From Comamonas endophytica (GTDB taxonomy: Bacteria > Pseudomonadota > Gammaproteobacteria > Burkholderiales > Burkholderiaceae_C), in the NCBI RefSeq assembly GCF_023634805.2, contig NZ_CP106881.1, positions 496,001 through 560,000 of the forward strand: a DNA stretch of 64,000 nt, read 5' to 3'. The notes under the pieces were generated by a model. It searched no databases. It had not been told where the DNA came from and was given only the letters and a program-made list of their open reading frames with translations. The first letter of the stretch is position 1. Each line of letters opens with the position of its first letter. The position numbers and the translations under genes are program-made. Of the stretch, positions 27,648-37,899 are shown piece by piece.

Positions 27648-30170
27648 TCAGCTCCCAGGCTCCAAAACCAATTCATGCTCCCACCGCCCCCACTCCCTGC
27701 GCAGCGGCCGGTATTCCCCCCTGGCCCACGCATCGCGCATGTCCGCATAGCGCGGCGAGAACACATTGCCGCTTTGCCCGGTCTGGAAGATGAAGCGCGA
27801 GTTCTCCGGGTCGGCCAGATCGAAGAGCGCGCGCAATGACGCCGCATGCCGGTTGGCGAAGCCACCGCCGCCCTCGCCCGCGTTGTACTGCCCGACATTG
27901 ACCGTATAGCCGTCGCCCGCGGAAGGCACCTGCACGCTGAAGAAGCGCGCCAGCGCCGGCACGCTGCCCAGCGGCCGGTGGCGGCTTTCGGCCATGTGCG
28001 CGCGGCCCCAGCGCCACCGCGCGGGCTGCGCGCCGTGGGCCGCCTGCAAGTGGTCCAGCGCGCGCTCCAGCGCCAGTGCCGACTGGCCGGCGCAGCCATG
28101 TGGCGCGCACCACCACGCGTCGCCGCGCGCGAGAATGCCTTCGACGGCGGCGCGGAAATCGCGCTTGCCATAGGTCGCGGCAAAACGCGCGCGGCCGATG
28201 CGCGGCTCGATCAGGCCGCGCGCCAGTTCGTCGGCCCAGGCGGCAAAGACCAGCGGTGCCGCCTGATCGGCCGCCATGCGGCCATCGAAGTCCTGCAGCA
28301 GCTGCGCCACCTGCGCGGCCAGGGGGTGATCGGCCTGGGCGCTGGCCGCGCGCAGCGCCGGCAGCAGCCGCTGCGTGGCCAGCGAAGTCACATCGTTCTG
28401 GATCGCGGCCATGCTCCCCATGTCATGCAGCGCGCGCGCCTCGAGCAGCTGCCCGATGCGCTCGTAGCGATAGGGCAGCGCCCAGTCCTGGGTCAGGAAA
28501 TGCGGGTAGCCCGGCGCCGTCACGCGCTGGTTGGCCGTGGCCACCCAGCCGCGCGCGCCGCCATCCTCCTGCGGCGCCTGCTCGGGCATGAGCCAGCCCT
28601 GCCAGTCGTAGCGTGCCTCCCAGCCCGGCGCGGGCGCCACGCCGCGCAGATCGTTGCCGGGGTGGCGCACCGGCACCCGGCCCGCCGCCTTGAAGGCGAT
28701 GGCGCCATCGGCATCGGCCATGACGATGCTCTGCATGGGTGCGTGGTAATGGCGAAAGGCCTGCTGCAGTTCGGCCACCGACTGCGCCTGGTTGGCCAGC
28801 AGGCCGGCCAGCACGGTCTGGTTGTCGTCATCGAGCGCGGTCCAGCGCAGCGCCAGCACGTGTTTCGACAGGTCCAGCACCTCGCCGTGGCTGGCCTGCG
28901 CGTCGCTGAGCACCGGGCCATGGCGCGTGGCGCGCAGCTGCAGCTTCAGATCGGGCCGGCCCTTGATGCGGATCGTCTCCTCGCGCAGCGCAAACGGCGC
29001 CCAGCCGTCGGGCGTGCGGTACAACGCCGGATCTTGGGCATGGATCTGTTCGAGGTACAGGTCCTGCACGTCCGGGTTGGTGTTGGTGAACCCCCAGGCC
29101 ACGCGCGCGGTGCGGCCCAGCACCACGAAGGGCATGCCCGGGAGCGTGGCGCCGATGGCATCGATCGCGGCGATGGGCGTGCCGTCGCCGGCCTGGCCCG
29201 CGGGCGCCTGCAGATGGGCGTAATACCAGATCGCCGGCACGCTCAGTCCCAGGTGCGGGTCGTTGGCGAGCAGCGGCTTGCCACTGGCGCTGCGCGTGCC
29301 GGCAACCACCCAGTTGTTGCTGCCCTTGCCGTCGTTGCTGCCGGCCTGCCAGGCCAGTGCCTGGGCCCATTCGCTGCGCGCGTGGCCCGTCAGCCCTGCG
29401 AGCCCTGGTGCATCTGCGGGGGCGGCCGCCTGCGGTGCCGCGTCCTGCGCATACACGCCCAGCCCGTGGTACAGCGCCGCCAGATCGGTGCCCGATGCCG
29501 GCGGCTCGCCCGGATAGGGCGGCATCAGCTGCCACAGCCGTTCGGTGGACAGACCCTGCAGCAGCGACAGGCGCGCGAACTCGTTGCCCCAGTTGCCGCC
29601 CAGATCCAGTGCCATCATCAGTGCCCAGCCCACGCTGTCTTCGGGCGACCATGCCGGGCCGGGCTGCCCGCCCTCGTGCCCCGGCTCCACGCCCAGCAGC
29701 AGGAATTCCGGCGTCAGCGCCTGCGGGCGCCGCATGTGGAAGGCCGCGATGCCGGCGCTGTAGGCCTGCAGCGCCTCGCGCGCCTGCGCCGGCAGGCCCG
29801 CGTACTGGCGCCGGGCCGCGCCGCGGATATCGAGCGCGCGCATCAGCTTGTCGGTCTCGAGCGTCGCCGGGCCCAGCACCTCGGACAGCGTGCCATGCAT
29901 CACGCGGCGGTTGAACTCGAGCTGCCAGCCGCGCTCCTGCGCATGCACATAGCCCACCGCATGCCACAGGTCCTGCGGCGACTGCGCCGCGACATGCGTC
30001 ACGTCGGCCGCATCGCGGCGCACCTGCACCGGCTGCGAAAGGCCATGCACGGAAAGCCGGCCATCGAGCTGCGCCTGGGTGCGTATCGCATAGCCCGCCA
30101 GCGCCGCGCCCGCCAGCAGCATGATTCCCGTCAGCGCTGCCGCGCCCCCTCCCAGCACCCGTCCCCACAT
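27648..30170 (-). CDS. penicillin acylase family protein (Ntn hydrolase)
   Basis: An 840-residue exported N-terminal-nucleophile hydrolase related to penicillin G acylase and quorum-signal acylases. It has an N-terminal hydrophobic segment (about 8-30). The autocatalytic cleavage site and nucleophile are GKG-Ser284-NNWVVAG, followed by the PLLANDPHLGL segment conserved in the family. Cleavage there would give a roughly 30-kDa alpha and 60-kDa beta chain. The ATG at 30170 has ACAGGAG upstream. Substrate could be acyl-homoserine lactones, beta-lactams or other amides; sequence alone does not tell. Confidence 0.9.
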   Translation of the reverse strand: MWGRVLGGGAAALTGIMLLAGAALAGYAIRTQAQLDGRLSVHGLSQPVQVRRDAADVTHVAAQSPQDLWHAVGYVHAQERGWQLEFNRRVMHGTLSEVLGPATLETDKLMRALDIRGAARRQYAGLPAQAREALQAYSAGIAAFHMRRPQALTPEFLLLGVEPGHEGGQPGPAWSPEDSVGWALMMALDLGGNWGNEFARLSLLQGLSTERLWQLMPPYPGEPPASGTDLAALYHGLGVYAQDAAPQAAAPADAPGLAGLTGHARSEWAQALAWQAGSNDGKGSNNWVVAGTRSASGKPLLANDPHLGLSVPAIWYYAHLQAPAGQAGDGTPIAAIDAIGATLPGMPFVVLGRTARVAWGFTNTNPDVQDLYLEQIHAQDPALYRTPDGWAPFALREETIRIKGRPDLKLQLRATRHGPVLSDAQASHGEVLDLSKHVLALRWTALDDDNQTVLAGLLANQAQSVAELQQAFRHYHAPMQSIVMADADGAIAFKAAGRVPVRHPGNDLRGVAPAPGWEARYDWQGWLMPEQAPQEDGGARGWVATANQRVTAPGYPHFLTQDWALPYRYERIGQLLEARALHDMGSMAAIQNDVTSLATQRLLPALRAASAQADHPLAAQVAQLLQDFDGRMAADQAAPLVFAAWADELARGLIEPRIGRARFAATYGKRDFRAAVEGILARGDAWWCAPHGCAGQSALALERALDHLQAAHGAQPARWRWGRAHMAESRHRPLGSVPALARFFSVQVPSAGDGYTVNVGQYNAGEGGGGFANRHAASLRALFDLADPENSRFIFQTGQSGNVFSPRYADMRDAWARGEYRPLRREWGRWEHELVLEPGS

Positions 30171-30267
30171 GGCCGTCTCCTGTCGTGATGCACGCGGCTG
30201 CCCACCGCGGTTGTTCTCATGTGGCGCACAATGCGGGGTTTGCCGTACCCTTTTCATTGCACGCCGT

Positions 30268-30648
30268 ATGTGGCCCTTCGACTTCTTCAAAAAAATCAGC
30301 CGCGACCCGGAAGTGGGCCAGACACGCGGCGACTATATAGGCTGCTACCTGCTGGGCACCGAAACGCCGGGGCTGCATGACGCCAGCTACCACTCGCTGG
30401 CCACGACGCGCGCGGCGCTGCTGGACGATGCGCGCAGTTTTCTGCAGGGTTTCTTGCAGGAGCATCCACAGCTGCCCGACTCCGAACGCGAGGAACTGCA
30501 GTCCTTGCTGGACGATCTTGAAACGCGTGTGGACGCGCATCTTGCCGGAGATACGCGCAAGCCCCTGGCAGTGCAAGGCGGCACCCATCTTTTCCTCAGA
30601 CCCGGCATGCGCGCGCGCAAAAAGGAACAGGGCCGCTACCTGGAGTAG
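30268..30648 (+). CDS. small hypothetical protein
   Basis: A 126-residue soluble protein starting MWPFDFFKKISRD, with a largely helical, charged middle (residues 50-95) and a basic C-terminus (RPGMRARKKEQGR). I recognise no family and see no signal peptide. It is divergent from the penicillin acylase gene (97 bp between starts). A perfect hairpin overlaps its last codons and stop. ATG 30268 was chosen because the frame further upstream has low-complexity, shadow-like sequence. Coding potential is supported by good GC3 and a plausible protein composition only. Confidence 0.6.
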   Translation: MWPFDFFKKISRDPEVGQTRGDYIGCYLLGTETPGLHDASYHSLATTRAALLDDARSFLQGFLQEHPQLPDSEREELQSLLDDLETRVDAHLAGDTRKPLAVQGGTHLFLRPGMRARKKEQGRYLE

Positions 30649-30653
30649 CGGCC
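30631..30653 (+). terminator. hairpin overlapping the stop codon of the small protein gene
   Basis: Perfect 9-bp arms GGCCGCTAC (30631-30639) and GTAGCGGCC (30645-30653) with loop CTGGA. The TAG stop at 30646-30648 lies inside the right arm. There is no T run afterwards, so it may be an mRNA 3'-end or pausing structure rather than a classical intrinsic terminator. Confidence 0.4.
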
Positions 30654-30767
30654 CCGCCGGGCAGGCCCTTTCGGGCATCAGCCGATGGATGGCCCATTGG
30701 CAAAGGTCGTTTCTGCCGCAAGCCATGGCCCCGGCAGTGCCCGCCTGCGCAAGCAGGCTCCCTGGAT

Positions 30768-31259
30768 TTACTTGCCGTCGCGGTCCGAATCGCCGGGAAC
30801 GGCGCGTTCCACGCGGTCGCTCAGGCGGTCCCAGGCATCGCGCGCTGCGGGACGTGCACGGTCCCAGTCGGCCGTGGAGGTGCCGCGGGCAGTGCCCCAG
30901 TCGCGGCTCAGATCGCCCTCGACTTCGTCGAAGGAACGGCCCTGGTACTTGGAGTAGGAGTCCACGCCATAGCGGTAGGCGGGGCCCAGTTCGTCATAGC
31001 TGGAACCGCTGGCATATGGACGGCTCGAGTAGTTGTCGCGCCAGTAGGCATCTTCGGCCACGGGGTCGGCATCCGCCACGCCCTTGCCGGCCAGCGCGCC
31101 CACGGCTGCACCGGCCAGGGCACCTACGGCAGCGCCCACGGGACCAGTCATCCCACCGATGGCGGCACCTGCAGCCGCGCCACCAGCGACACCACCGGCC
31201 ACGCCGCCCAGAACGGCACCTGCACCCGTCGCTGTCTTTTCCTTGTCGTTCATCGCCAT
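30768..31259 (-). CDS. glycine-zipper domain protein
   Basis: A 163-residue protein with a glycine-zipper stretch from about residue 12 to 62 (GAVLGGVAGGVAGG, then GALAGAAVGALAGKG) that can insert in or pack against membranes. A hydrophilic Asp/Arg/Tyr-rich C-terminal half follows. There is no cleavable signal. GGAGA precedes the ATG at 31259 (MAMNDKEK). Similar small proteins are often stress-induced or envelope-associated; no specific function can be assigned. A GCAA-loop hairpin (30743-30758) follows the stop codon and may end its transcript. Confidence 0.72.
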   Translation of the reverse strand: MAMNDKEKTATGAGAVLGGVAGGVAGGAAAGAAIGGMTGPVGAAVGALAGAAVGALAGKGVADADPVAEDAYWRDNYSSRPYASGSSYDELGPAYRYGVDSYSKYQGRSFDEVEGDLSRDWGTARGTSTADWDRARPAARDAWDRLSDRVERAVPGDSDRDGK

Positions 31260-31344
31260 AGTCGTTCTCCAGAAAGTGGTTGGGAACCCTGACGATAGGG
31301 TCTCTACCCAGGCCATCCTGACGGACGATGACTACACGGCGCGT

Positions 31345-31370
31345 GGGACAGGCGCATGCCGGCCTGTCCC
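31345..31370 (-). terminator. putative terminator hairpin after ldcA
   Basis: Perfect 8-bp arms GGGACAGG (31345-31352) and CCTGTCCC (31363-31370) begin 5 bases beyond the ldcA stop. There is no T run, so efficiency is uncertain. Confidence 0.4.
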
Positions 31371-31375
31371 GGATT

Positions 31376-32449
31376 TCAGTGCAGATGGCCCCAGTAGATC
31401 AGGGCATCGCGCCCTTCCACGGAGAGCGAAACCTTGGCGCCCACGGGCAGCAGCACCTTGGTGGCGACATGGCCGAAAGGCAGGTTCGTGAGCACCGGCG
31501 CCTGGATCTGCGTGCGCAGCCAGTCGACGACGCTTTGCAGCTTGTAGCCCTTGTCTTGCGGCGTGACCCTCCAGCCGGTGAACTGCCCGAGCACCACCGC
31601 CTGCTGGCGGGCCAGCACGCCGGCGTGCAGCAGTTGGCTCAGCATGCGCTCGATGCGGTACGGGTGCTCGCCCACGTCTTCGAGAAACAGGATGCCGTCC
31701 CTGATGTCCGGCAGGTAGGGCGTGCCGACCAGCGACGCGAGCATGGCCAGGTTGCCGCCCCACAGCGTCGCGTCCTGCAGGTAGACCTCGGGCACGGCCG
31801 GCGTGCCATCGGCGCGCGGCTTTTCCTTGGGCATGCGCCAGCCGCTGCCCTCGCCCTGGCCCGACAGCAGGTCGTCGAAGCAATCGAGCATGATGTCGTC
31901 GATGCCTTGCGCCTCGCCGAAGTCGGCGCCCACCGAGGGGCCGGCCCAGCTCACGGCGCCGGTGCGCGCCAGCAGCGCGCTCTGGAACGCGGTGAAGTCG
32001 CTCAGGCCGACGAACTTGGTGCCGCCGTCGATGGCCTTGGCCACGGCCGCATAGTCGATGCGCGGCAGCAGGCGGCTCATGCCATAGCCGCCGCGCGAGA
32101 TCAGCGCCACATCGGCACCGCTGGCGGCCGCGCGGTGCAAGGCAGCCAGGCGCGTGGCATCGTCGCCCGCGAAGCGCGTGTCGCGCGCCAGCGCATCGGC
32201 ATCGATCTCGACTTCATGGCCCATCGCGCGCAGCCGCGCGATACCGCGCTTGAAGGCCGGCTTGTCGATGACCGCGCTGGAGGGCGAGTAGACATAGATA
32301 TGGCGCGGTCCCGAACTGTGGTCATGCGCACAGCAGGCGCCGTCGGCGTCGTGCACATGGGCATGTGCATGCGCGTGATCGCAGCAGCTGCCGTCGGCGT
32401 CGTGGACATGGTCGGCGTGGGAATGGGGGACAGCGGGTTTTGAGGACAA
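31376..32449 (-). CDS. ldcA: LD-carboxypeptidase (S66) with His/Cys-rich N-terminal extension
   Basis: It removes the terminal D-Ala from murein tetrapeptides in the cytoplasm during peptidoglycan recycling. The S66 domain spans about residues 50-357. The nucleophile is Ser125 in RGGYGMSRLL, the catalytic Glu lies in LEDVGEHPYR and the His in LPFGHVATK. Unusually, residues 9-44 contain 11 His and 4 Cys, with the unit VHDADG-x-CC-x-H repeated twice (15-25 and 32-42), a likely metal-binding tail. The frame opens with a TTG at 32449 and a poor ribosome site; a GTG at residue 32 is the only good internal alternative and would still keep one His/Cys unit. A hairpin follows the stop. Confidence 0.85.
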   Translation of the reverse strand: MSSKPAVPHSHADHVHDADGSCCDHAHAHAHVHDADGACCAHDHSSGPRHIYVYSPSSAVIDKPAFKRGIARLRAMGHEVEIDADALARDTRFAGDDATRLAALHRAAASGADVALISRGGYGMSRLLPRIDYAAVAKAIDGGTKFVGLSDFTAFQSALLARTGAVSWAGPSVGADFGEAQGIDDIMLDCFDDLLSGQGEGSGWRMPKEKPRADGTPAVPEVYLQDATLWGGNLAMLASLVGTPYLPDIRDGILFLEDVGEHPYRIERMLSQLLHAGVLARQQAVVLGQFTGWRVTPQDKGYKLQSVVDWLRTQIQAPVLTNLPFGHVATKVLLPVGAKVSLSVEGRDALIYWGHLH

Positions 32450-32540
32450 GGCGTTCAGGCTGGCGGTGCAGCCTGCTCCGGTAAGACATGGGTCAGGGGC
32501 TTTACCCTGGGAGCGCCTTCACCTGAGGTAGGGCCGCCCA

Positions 32541-32598
32541 CCCTTCGACAGGCTCAGGGCGAACGTATTGCACCGTTTGCCTGAGCCTGCCCAAAGGT
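32541..32598. repeat. intergenic palindromic repeat, copy 3 (degenerate)
   Basis: Arms CAGGCTCAG (32549-32557) and CTGAGCCTG (32581-32589) are flanked by weaker extensions, in the gap between the ends of tadA and the start of ldcA on the same strand. The left half CCTTCGACAGGCTCAGGGCG clearly belongs to the same family as the copies at 4.4, 27.5 and 48.6-48.8 kb. Confidence 0.65.
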
Positions 32599-32624
32599 GC
32601 CGCCCCCAACAAGGAGAAGCCGCT

Positions 32625-34243
<1,619 letters not shown>

Positions 34244-36427
34244 TCAGAACTTCACGTTGGCCGTCAGCCAGAGCGTGCGTCCCGCCGGCGTGGTGCCGGC
34301 GATGGAGGAGCCGCCCTGGAAATACTCGTTGACATACGCGGACGACGGGGTGCCACCGACGGTAGTGTTGATCAGGCGGTACCTGCGGAAATCCTTGTCC
34401 AGCAGATTGAACACATTGGCGCTGAGCGTCACGCTCTTCGACAGCGCGTAGCTGCCGCCCAGGTGCAGCAGGCCATAGGACTTGGTGTGCTCGCCCAGTG
34501 CGTCGTAGATCGCGCGGTTGGCGGCGCTGAGCGTCTCGGGCAGCGCATTGAAGCGCGGGCTCTGGCCGCGGTATTCGCCGCGCAGCCACAGGCGCCACTG
34601 GGCGTTGGGGTTCCAGTCCACCTGGGCGGTGGCGATGTGCTTGGCGGTGAAGGCCAGCTGGCCGGTCTTCACGCCGCCCTCGATCACCTCGCTGTCGGTC
34701 CAGGTGTAGCCAACGCGCACGCTCCAGTCGCGCGCCAGCTGGGCGCGGGAGCTCAGCTCCAGGCCCCAGGTCTTGGCCTGGTCGACGTTGATGCTGTAGT
34801 CGGCCGCCGGATTGAAGACGCAGCTGGAGATGGCCTGGTCGGCGCAGTTGCCGCCGCTGGCGATCTTGTCCTTGACGCGGTTGTAGAACAGCGTACCCGA
34901 GGCGGTCACGCCCGTGAGGCTGTCGAACAGCGCCGAGATTTCGGTGTTGGTGCTGACTTCGGGCTTGAGATGGGGGTTGCCGATGTTGATCACCGAGCCC
35001 TGGCCGGACACGCCGCTGACGCCGTCGATCAGCTGGTTCAGGCGCGGCGCGCGAAAGCCCCGGCTCACGCCGCCCTTGAAGGTCCACTGCGAGCTGGCAT
35101 CCCAGACCAGGTAGGCACGCGGGCTGACCTGGCCGCCAAACGCGTCGTGGTGGTCGTAGCGGCCGCCCAGCGTGGCCGTCAGGTCCTCGCGCAGGCGCCA
35201 CTCGTCCTCGGCGAACAGCGACCACATGGTCTGGCCGTGGCGGTCCGGCAGCAGGCCGTCGGTGAGCTTGGCATCCCACCACTGGCCGCCCAAGGTGAGC
35301 AGATGGGCATCGCCGATGGGCGCGATCAGCTTGGAATCCAGCACCACGTTGGTCGTGCTGAGCTCGCGCGCGGTGCCGATGCGCGGGTCGCGGGCCGGCA
35401 CGGCCGCGCCGGGAATGGTGCGGCCCAGGGTTTCGGTCTCGGTGCGCATCAGGCTGGATTCCAGCCGGCCGAAGCCCAGGTGCGCGTTGTGGCCGATGGC
35501 GATCTGCTCGCGGTTGAAGCGCAGCGTGTCGGCATAGCCCGGCGGGTTGCGCGGCGCCAGCGCATCGCGGTTGCCCAGGCGGCCGTCCGAGTTGTCGTAG
35601 CGCGTGCGGCCCTGCTCCACATCGAGCCACAGGTCGTGCCCGCGTGCGGGGGCCAGCGTCAGGCGTGCGCCGATATTGTGCTGGCGGGTATCGGCCGGCG
35701 CGGGGTTGCGTGCTCCTGCAGGCTGGGCCGCGCCGGGAGCGAGCACCCAGTCCGAGGCCTCGCGGTCGTAGATGCTGCCGCGCACGGCCAGGCCCAATAC
35801 GTCGTTCTTCAGCGGGCCGCTGAGGTAGAAATTCGCGCGGCCCTGGTTGCCCCATTCGCTGTCCTGCGGAATGCCGGCCGAGACGCTGACTTCGCCGCCC
35901 CACTCCCTGGCCACCTTGCGCGTGATGATGTTCACCACGCCGCCCATCGCGTCCGAGCCGTAGAGCGTGGACATGGGGCCGCGGATGACCTCGATGCGCT
36001 CGATGGCCGACACCGGCGGCATGAAGCTGTTGAGTGCCGCGCCGTAGCCGTTGGGCGTGACGTCGCCGGCGACGTTCTGGCGCCGGCCGTCGATGAGGAT
36101 CAGCGTGTAGTCGCTGGGCATGCCGCGGATGCTGATGTCCAGGCCGCCGGTCTTGCCCGTGCCGCCCATCACATCGATGCCTTCGACGCCCTGCAGCGCC
36201 TCGGCGAGATCGCGGTAGTTCTTCGTTTCCAGCTCCTTGCGCGTCACCACGGAGATGGAGGCAGGCGCCTGCTTGAGTTCCTGCTCGAAACCCGAGGCGG
36301 AAACCACCACTTCGGACAATGCGGCGCTGGGCGCAGAGGCGGTCTGGGCATTGGCGGCGGCGCAGGCGGCGGCCAGCAGGGTCAACAGACCGGGTTGCAA
36401 GAGGGTGCGGCAGGAACGGACAGGCAT
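34244..36427 (-). CDS. TonB-dependent ferric siderophore receptor (FepA/BfeA-like)
   Basis: A 727-residue outer-membrane receptor that should import a ferric chelate using TonB energy. It has a signal peptide (residues 1-27, ANAQ), a TonB box-like segment (SEVVVSAS) and a plug domain with DISIRGMPSDYTLILIDGRR and IERIEVIRGPMSTLYGSDAMGG. A 22-strand barrel follows and ends in the terminal Phe of TLWLTANVKF. The ATG at 36427 follows GAGGAGA; a longer frame upstream overlaps the Fur-like site. Resemblance is closest to catecholate receptors, but the ligand is not certain. It is divergent from fbpA and has its own terminator. Confidence 0.9.
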   Translation of the reverse strand: MPVRSCRTLLQPGLLTLLAAACAAANAQTASAPSAALSEVVVSASGFEQELKQAPASISVVTRKELETKNYRDLAEALQGVEGIDVMGGTGKTGGLDISIRGMPSDYTLILIDGRRQNVAGDVTPNGYGAALNSFMPPVSAIERIEVIRGPMSTLYGSDAMGGVVNIITRKVAREWGGEVSVSAGIPQDSEWGNQGRANFYLSGPLKNDVLGLAVRGSIYDREASDWVLAPGAAQPAGARNPAPADTRQHNIGARLTLAPARGHDLWLDVEQGRTRYDNSDGRLGNRDALAPRNPPGYADTLRFNREQIAIGHNAHLGFGRLESSLMRTETETLGRTIPGAAVPARDPRIGTARELSTTNVVLDSKLIAPIGDAHLLTLGGQWWDAKLTDGLLPDRHGQTMWSLFAEDEWRLREDLTATLGGRYDHHDAFGGQVSPRAYLVWDASSQWTFKGGVSRGFRAPRLNQLIDGVSGVSGQGSVINIGNPHLKPEVSTNTEISALFDSLTGVTASGTLFYNRVKDKIASGGNCADQAISSCVFNPAADYSINVDQAKTWGLELSSRAQLARDWSVRVGYTWTDSEVIEGGVKTGQLAFTAKHIATAQVDWNPNAQWRLWLRGEYRGQSPRFNALPETLSAANRAIYDALGEHTKSYGLLHLGGSYALSKSVTLSANVFNLLDKDFRRYRLINTTVGGTPSSAYVNEYFQGGSSIAGTTPAGRTLWLTANVKF

Positions 36428-36565
36428 GACGTCTCCTCGCCGGCAAGGGCGCCGGCGATGTCGGGATGGAAGAAGGGATGGGGGTTGCCGAAGCGCAGCC
36501 GGTGAAGCACGGCCGCGTGGCATATACCGCCCCTGTGTCATGTGTCTTTGTGTGAGGGCGAGCCC

Positions 36566-36595
36566 GAAAATGATAGGCGATCGCATTCTCAATGC
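36566..36595 (-). promoter_or_regulatory. Fur-box-like site upstream of the TonB receptor gene
   Basis: Contains GAAAATGATAGGCGATCGC (12 of 19 to the Fur consensus recalled as GATAATGATAATCATTATC) and the small palindrome GCATT-CTC-AATGC. The same AATGATA...CATTCTCAATG arrangement occurs upstream of fumC. It lies about 140 bp before the receptor start codon. Confidence 0.45.
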
Positions 36596-36742
36596 GGTTC
36601 TGGCCTACAAAATATGTGGCAAAAAACCCACGATCACAAGCCCGCAATGCGTGAAGCGATGCGTTGCCACCCTTGCGGCGCAACCTTGCACGGCCAGGTG
36701 AATTTCAGCCGCAGTCGCACGCAACCTGTTTAGAATTTGCGG

Positions 36743-36765
36743 GTGGGAATTGTTCTTATTCCCAC
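36743..36765 (+). promoter_or_regulatory. operator-like palindrome upstream of fbpA
   Basis: Perfect 8-bp arms GTGGGAAT (36743-36750) and ATTCCCAC (36758-36765) with the spacer TGTTCTT, about 100 bp before the fbpA start. The AT-rich centre has a partial Fur-consensus match (about 11 of 19), so Fur or another iron regulator is plausible. Confidence 0.45.
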
Positions 36766-36863
36766 GCCGGACGCACAAACAGACCAACATTCGTCCGCAT
36801 CCCAGCCCTCGAACGCGGCATGACATGCCAGCGGGGCGCCTTCTTCCTCGACCTGAGATTCAC

Positions 36864-37883
36864 ATGAAATTCTGGAAAAAAGCCCTGTGCGCGAGCGCAG
36901 TCGGCGTGGCCACGCTGGCCCAGGCCCAACCCGCGCCGCAGGCGGTCACCGTCTATTCGTCGCGCATCGAGAACCTGCTCAAGCCCACGCTCGACCAGTA
37001 CACGCAGCAGACCGGCGTCAAGATCAACCTGCTGACGGACCGCGGCGGCTCGCTGTCCGAGCGCCTGGCGGCCGAAGGCAAGAGCTCGCCCGCCGACGTG
37101 CTGATCACCGTGGACATGGGCAACCTGCACAACGCCGCCGAACGCGGCCTGCTGCGCAGGATCGACTCGCCGATGCTCAACGCCAATGTGCCGGCCAACT
37201 TCCGCGACCCGGGCAACCGCTGGTGGGGCCTGTCGCAGCGCGAGCGCACGATCTTCTACGCGGCCGACCGCGTCAAGCCCGCGCAGCTGAGCACCTACGA
37301 GGACCTGGCCGACCCGAAGTGGAAGGGCAAGCTGTGCCTGCGTACCTCCAAGCAGACCTACACCCAGTCGCTGGTGGCGATGATGATCGCCAAGCATGGC
37401 GTGCAGCAGGCCGAGGCCATCACGCGCGGCTGGGTGAACAACCTGGCGGGCGACGTGTTCACCAACGACAACAGCCTGCTCAAGGCGATCGCCGCGGGCC
37501 AGTGCGACGTGGGCATCGCCAACACCTATTACTACGGCCGCATCCTGTCGCGCGAGCCCGAGTTCGGCCAGGGCGTGAAGCTGTTCTGGGCCAACCAGGG
37601 AGCGAACCAGGGCGGCGCGCACGTCAACCTGTCGGGCGCGGGCGTCACCACCCATGCCAAGAATCCCGAGGGCGCGCGCAAGCTGCTCGAGTGGCTGTCG
37701 TCCGAAGGCGTGCAGACGGCCTACACCCACGGCACCTTCGAGAGCCCGATCAACACCCGGGCCAAGGCCGACCCGATCGTGCAGGCCTGGGGCAAGTTCA
37801 CGCCAAGCCCGCTGAACGCCGCGGACATCGGCTCACGCCAGGCCGAAGCCATCCGCCTGCTGGACCGCGTCGGCTACCGCTGA
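36864..37883 (+). CDS. fbpA: ferric iron ABC transporter, periplasmic binding protein (FbpA-like)
   Basis: A 339-residue periplasmic iron-binding protein with a signal peptide (MKFWKKALCASAVGVATLAQ, cleavage near AQAQ). It has the adjacent tyrosines typical of ferric-ion ligands in NTYYYGRI near residue 215. Other family segments are AVTVYSSRIENL at the mature start and NQGANQGGAHVNLSGAGVT near 245. It binds Fe(III), directly or with small anions, and feeds the permease and ATPase encoded next. The start at ATG 36864 gives a proper signal peptide; longer frames do not. Confidence 0.92.
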   Translation: MKFWKKALCASAVGVATLAQAQPAPQAVTVYSSRIENLLKPTLDQYTQQTGVKINLLTDRGGSLSERLAAEGKSSPADVLITVDMGNLHNAAERGLLRRIDSPMLNANVPANFRDPGNRWWGLSQRERTIFYAADRVKPAQLSTYEDLADPKWKGKLCLRTSKQTYTQSLVAMMIAKHGVQQAEAITRGWVNNLAGDVFTNDNSLLKAIAAGQCDVGIANTYYYGRILSREPEFGQGVKLFWANQGANQGGAHVNLSGAGVTTHAKNPEGARKLLEWLSSEGVQTAYTHGTFESPINTRAKADPIVQAWGKFTPSPLNAADIGSRQAEAIRLLDRVGYR

Positions 37884-37899
37884 TCGAGGTCGCTGACCC

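Larger units (their letters stand above)
36428..36863. other. divergent iron-regulated intergenic region
   Basis: A 436-bp gap between the receptor gene (leftward) and the ferric ABC operon (rightward). It contains two AT-rich operator-like blocks, at 36566-36595 and 36743-36765, described separately. No gene was recognised in it. Confidence 0.6.
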
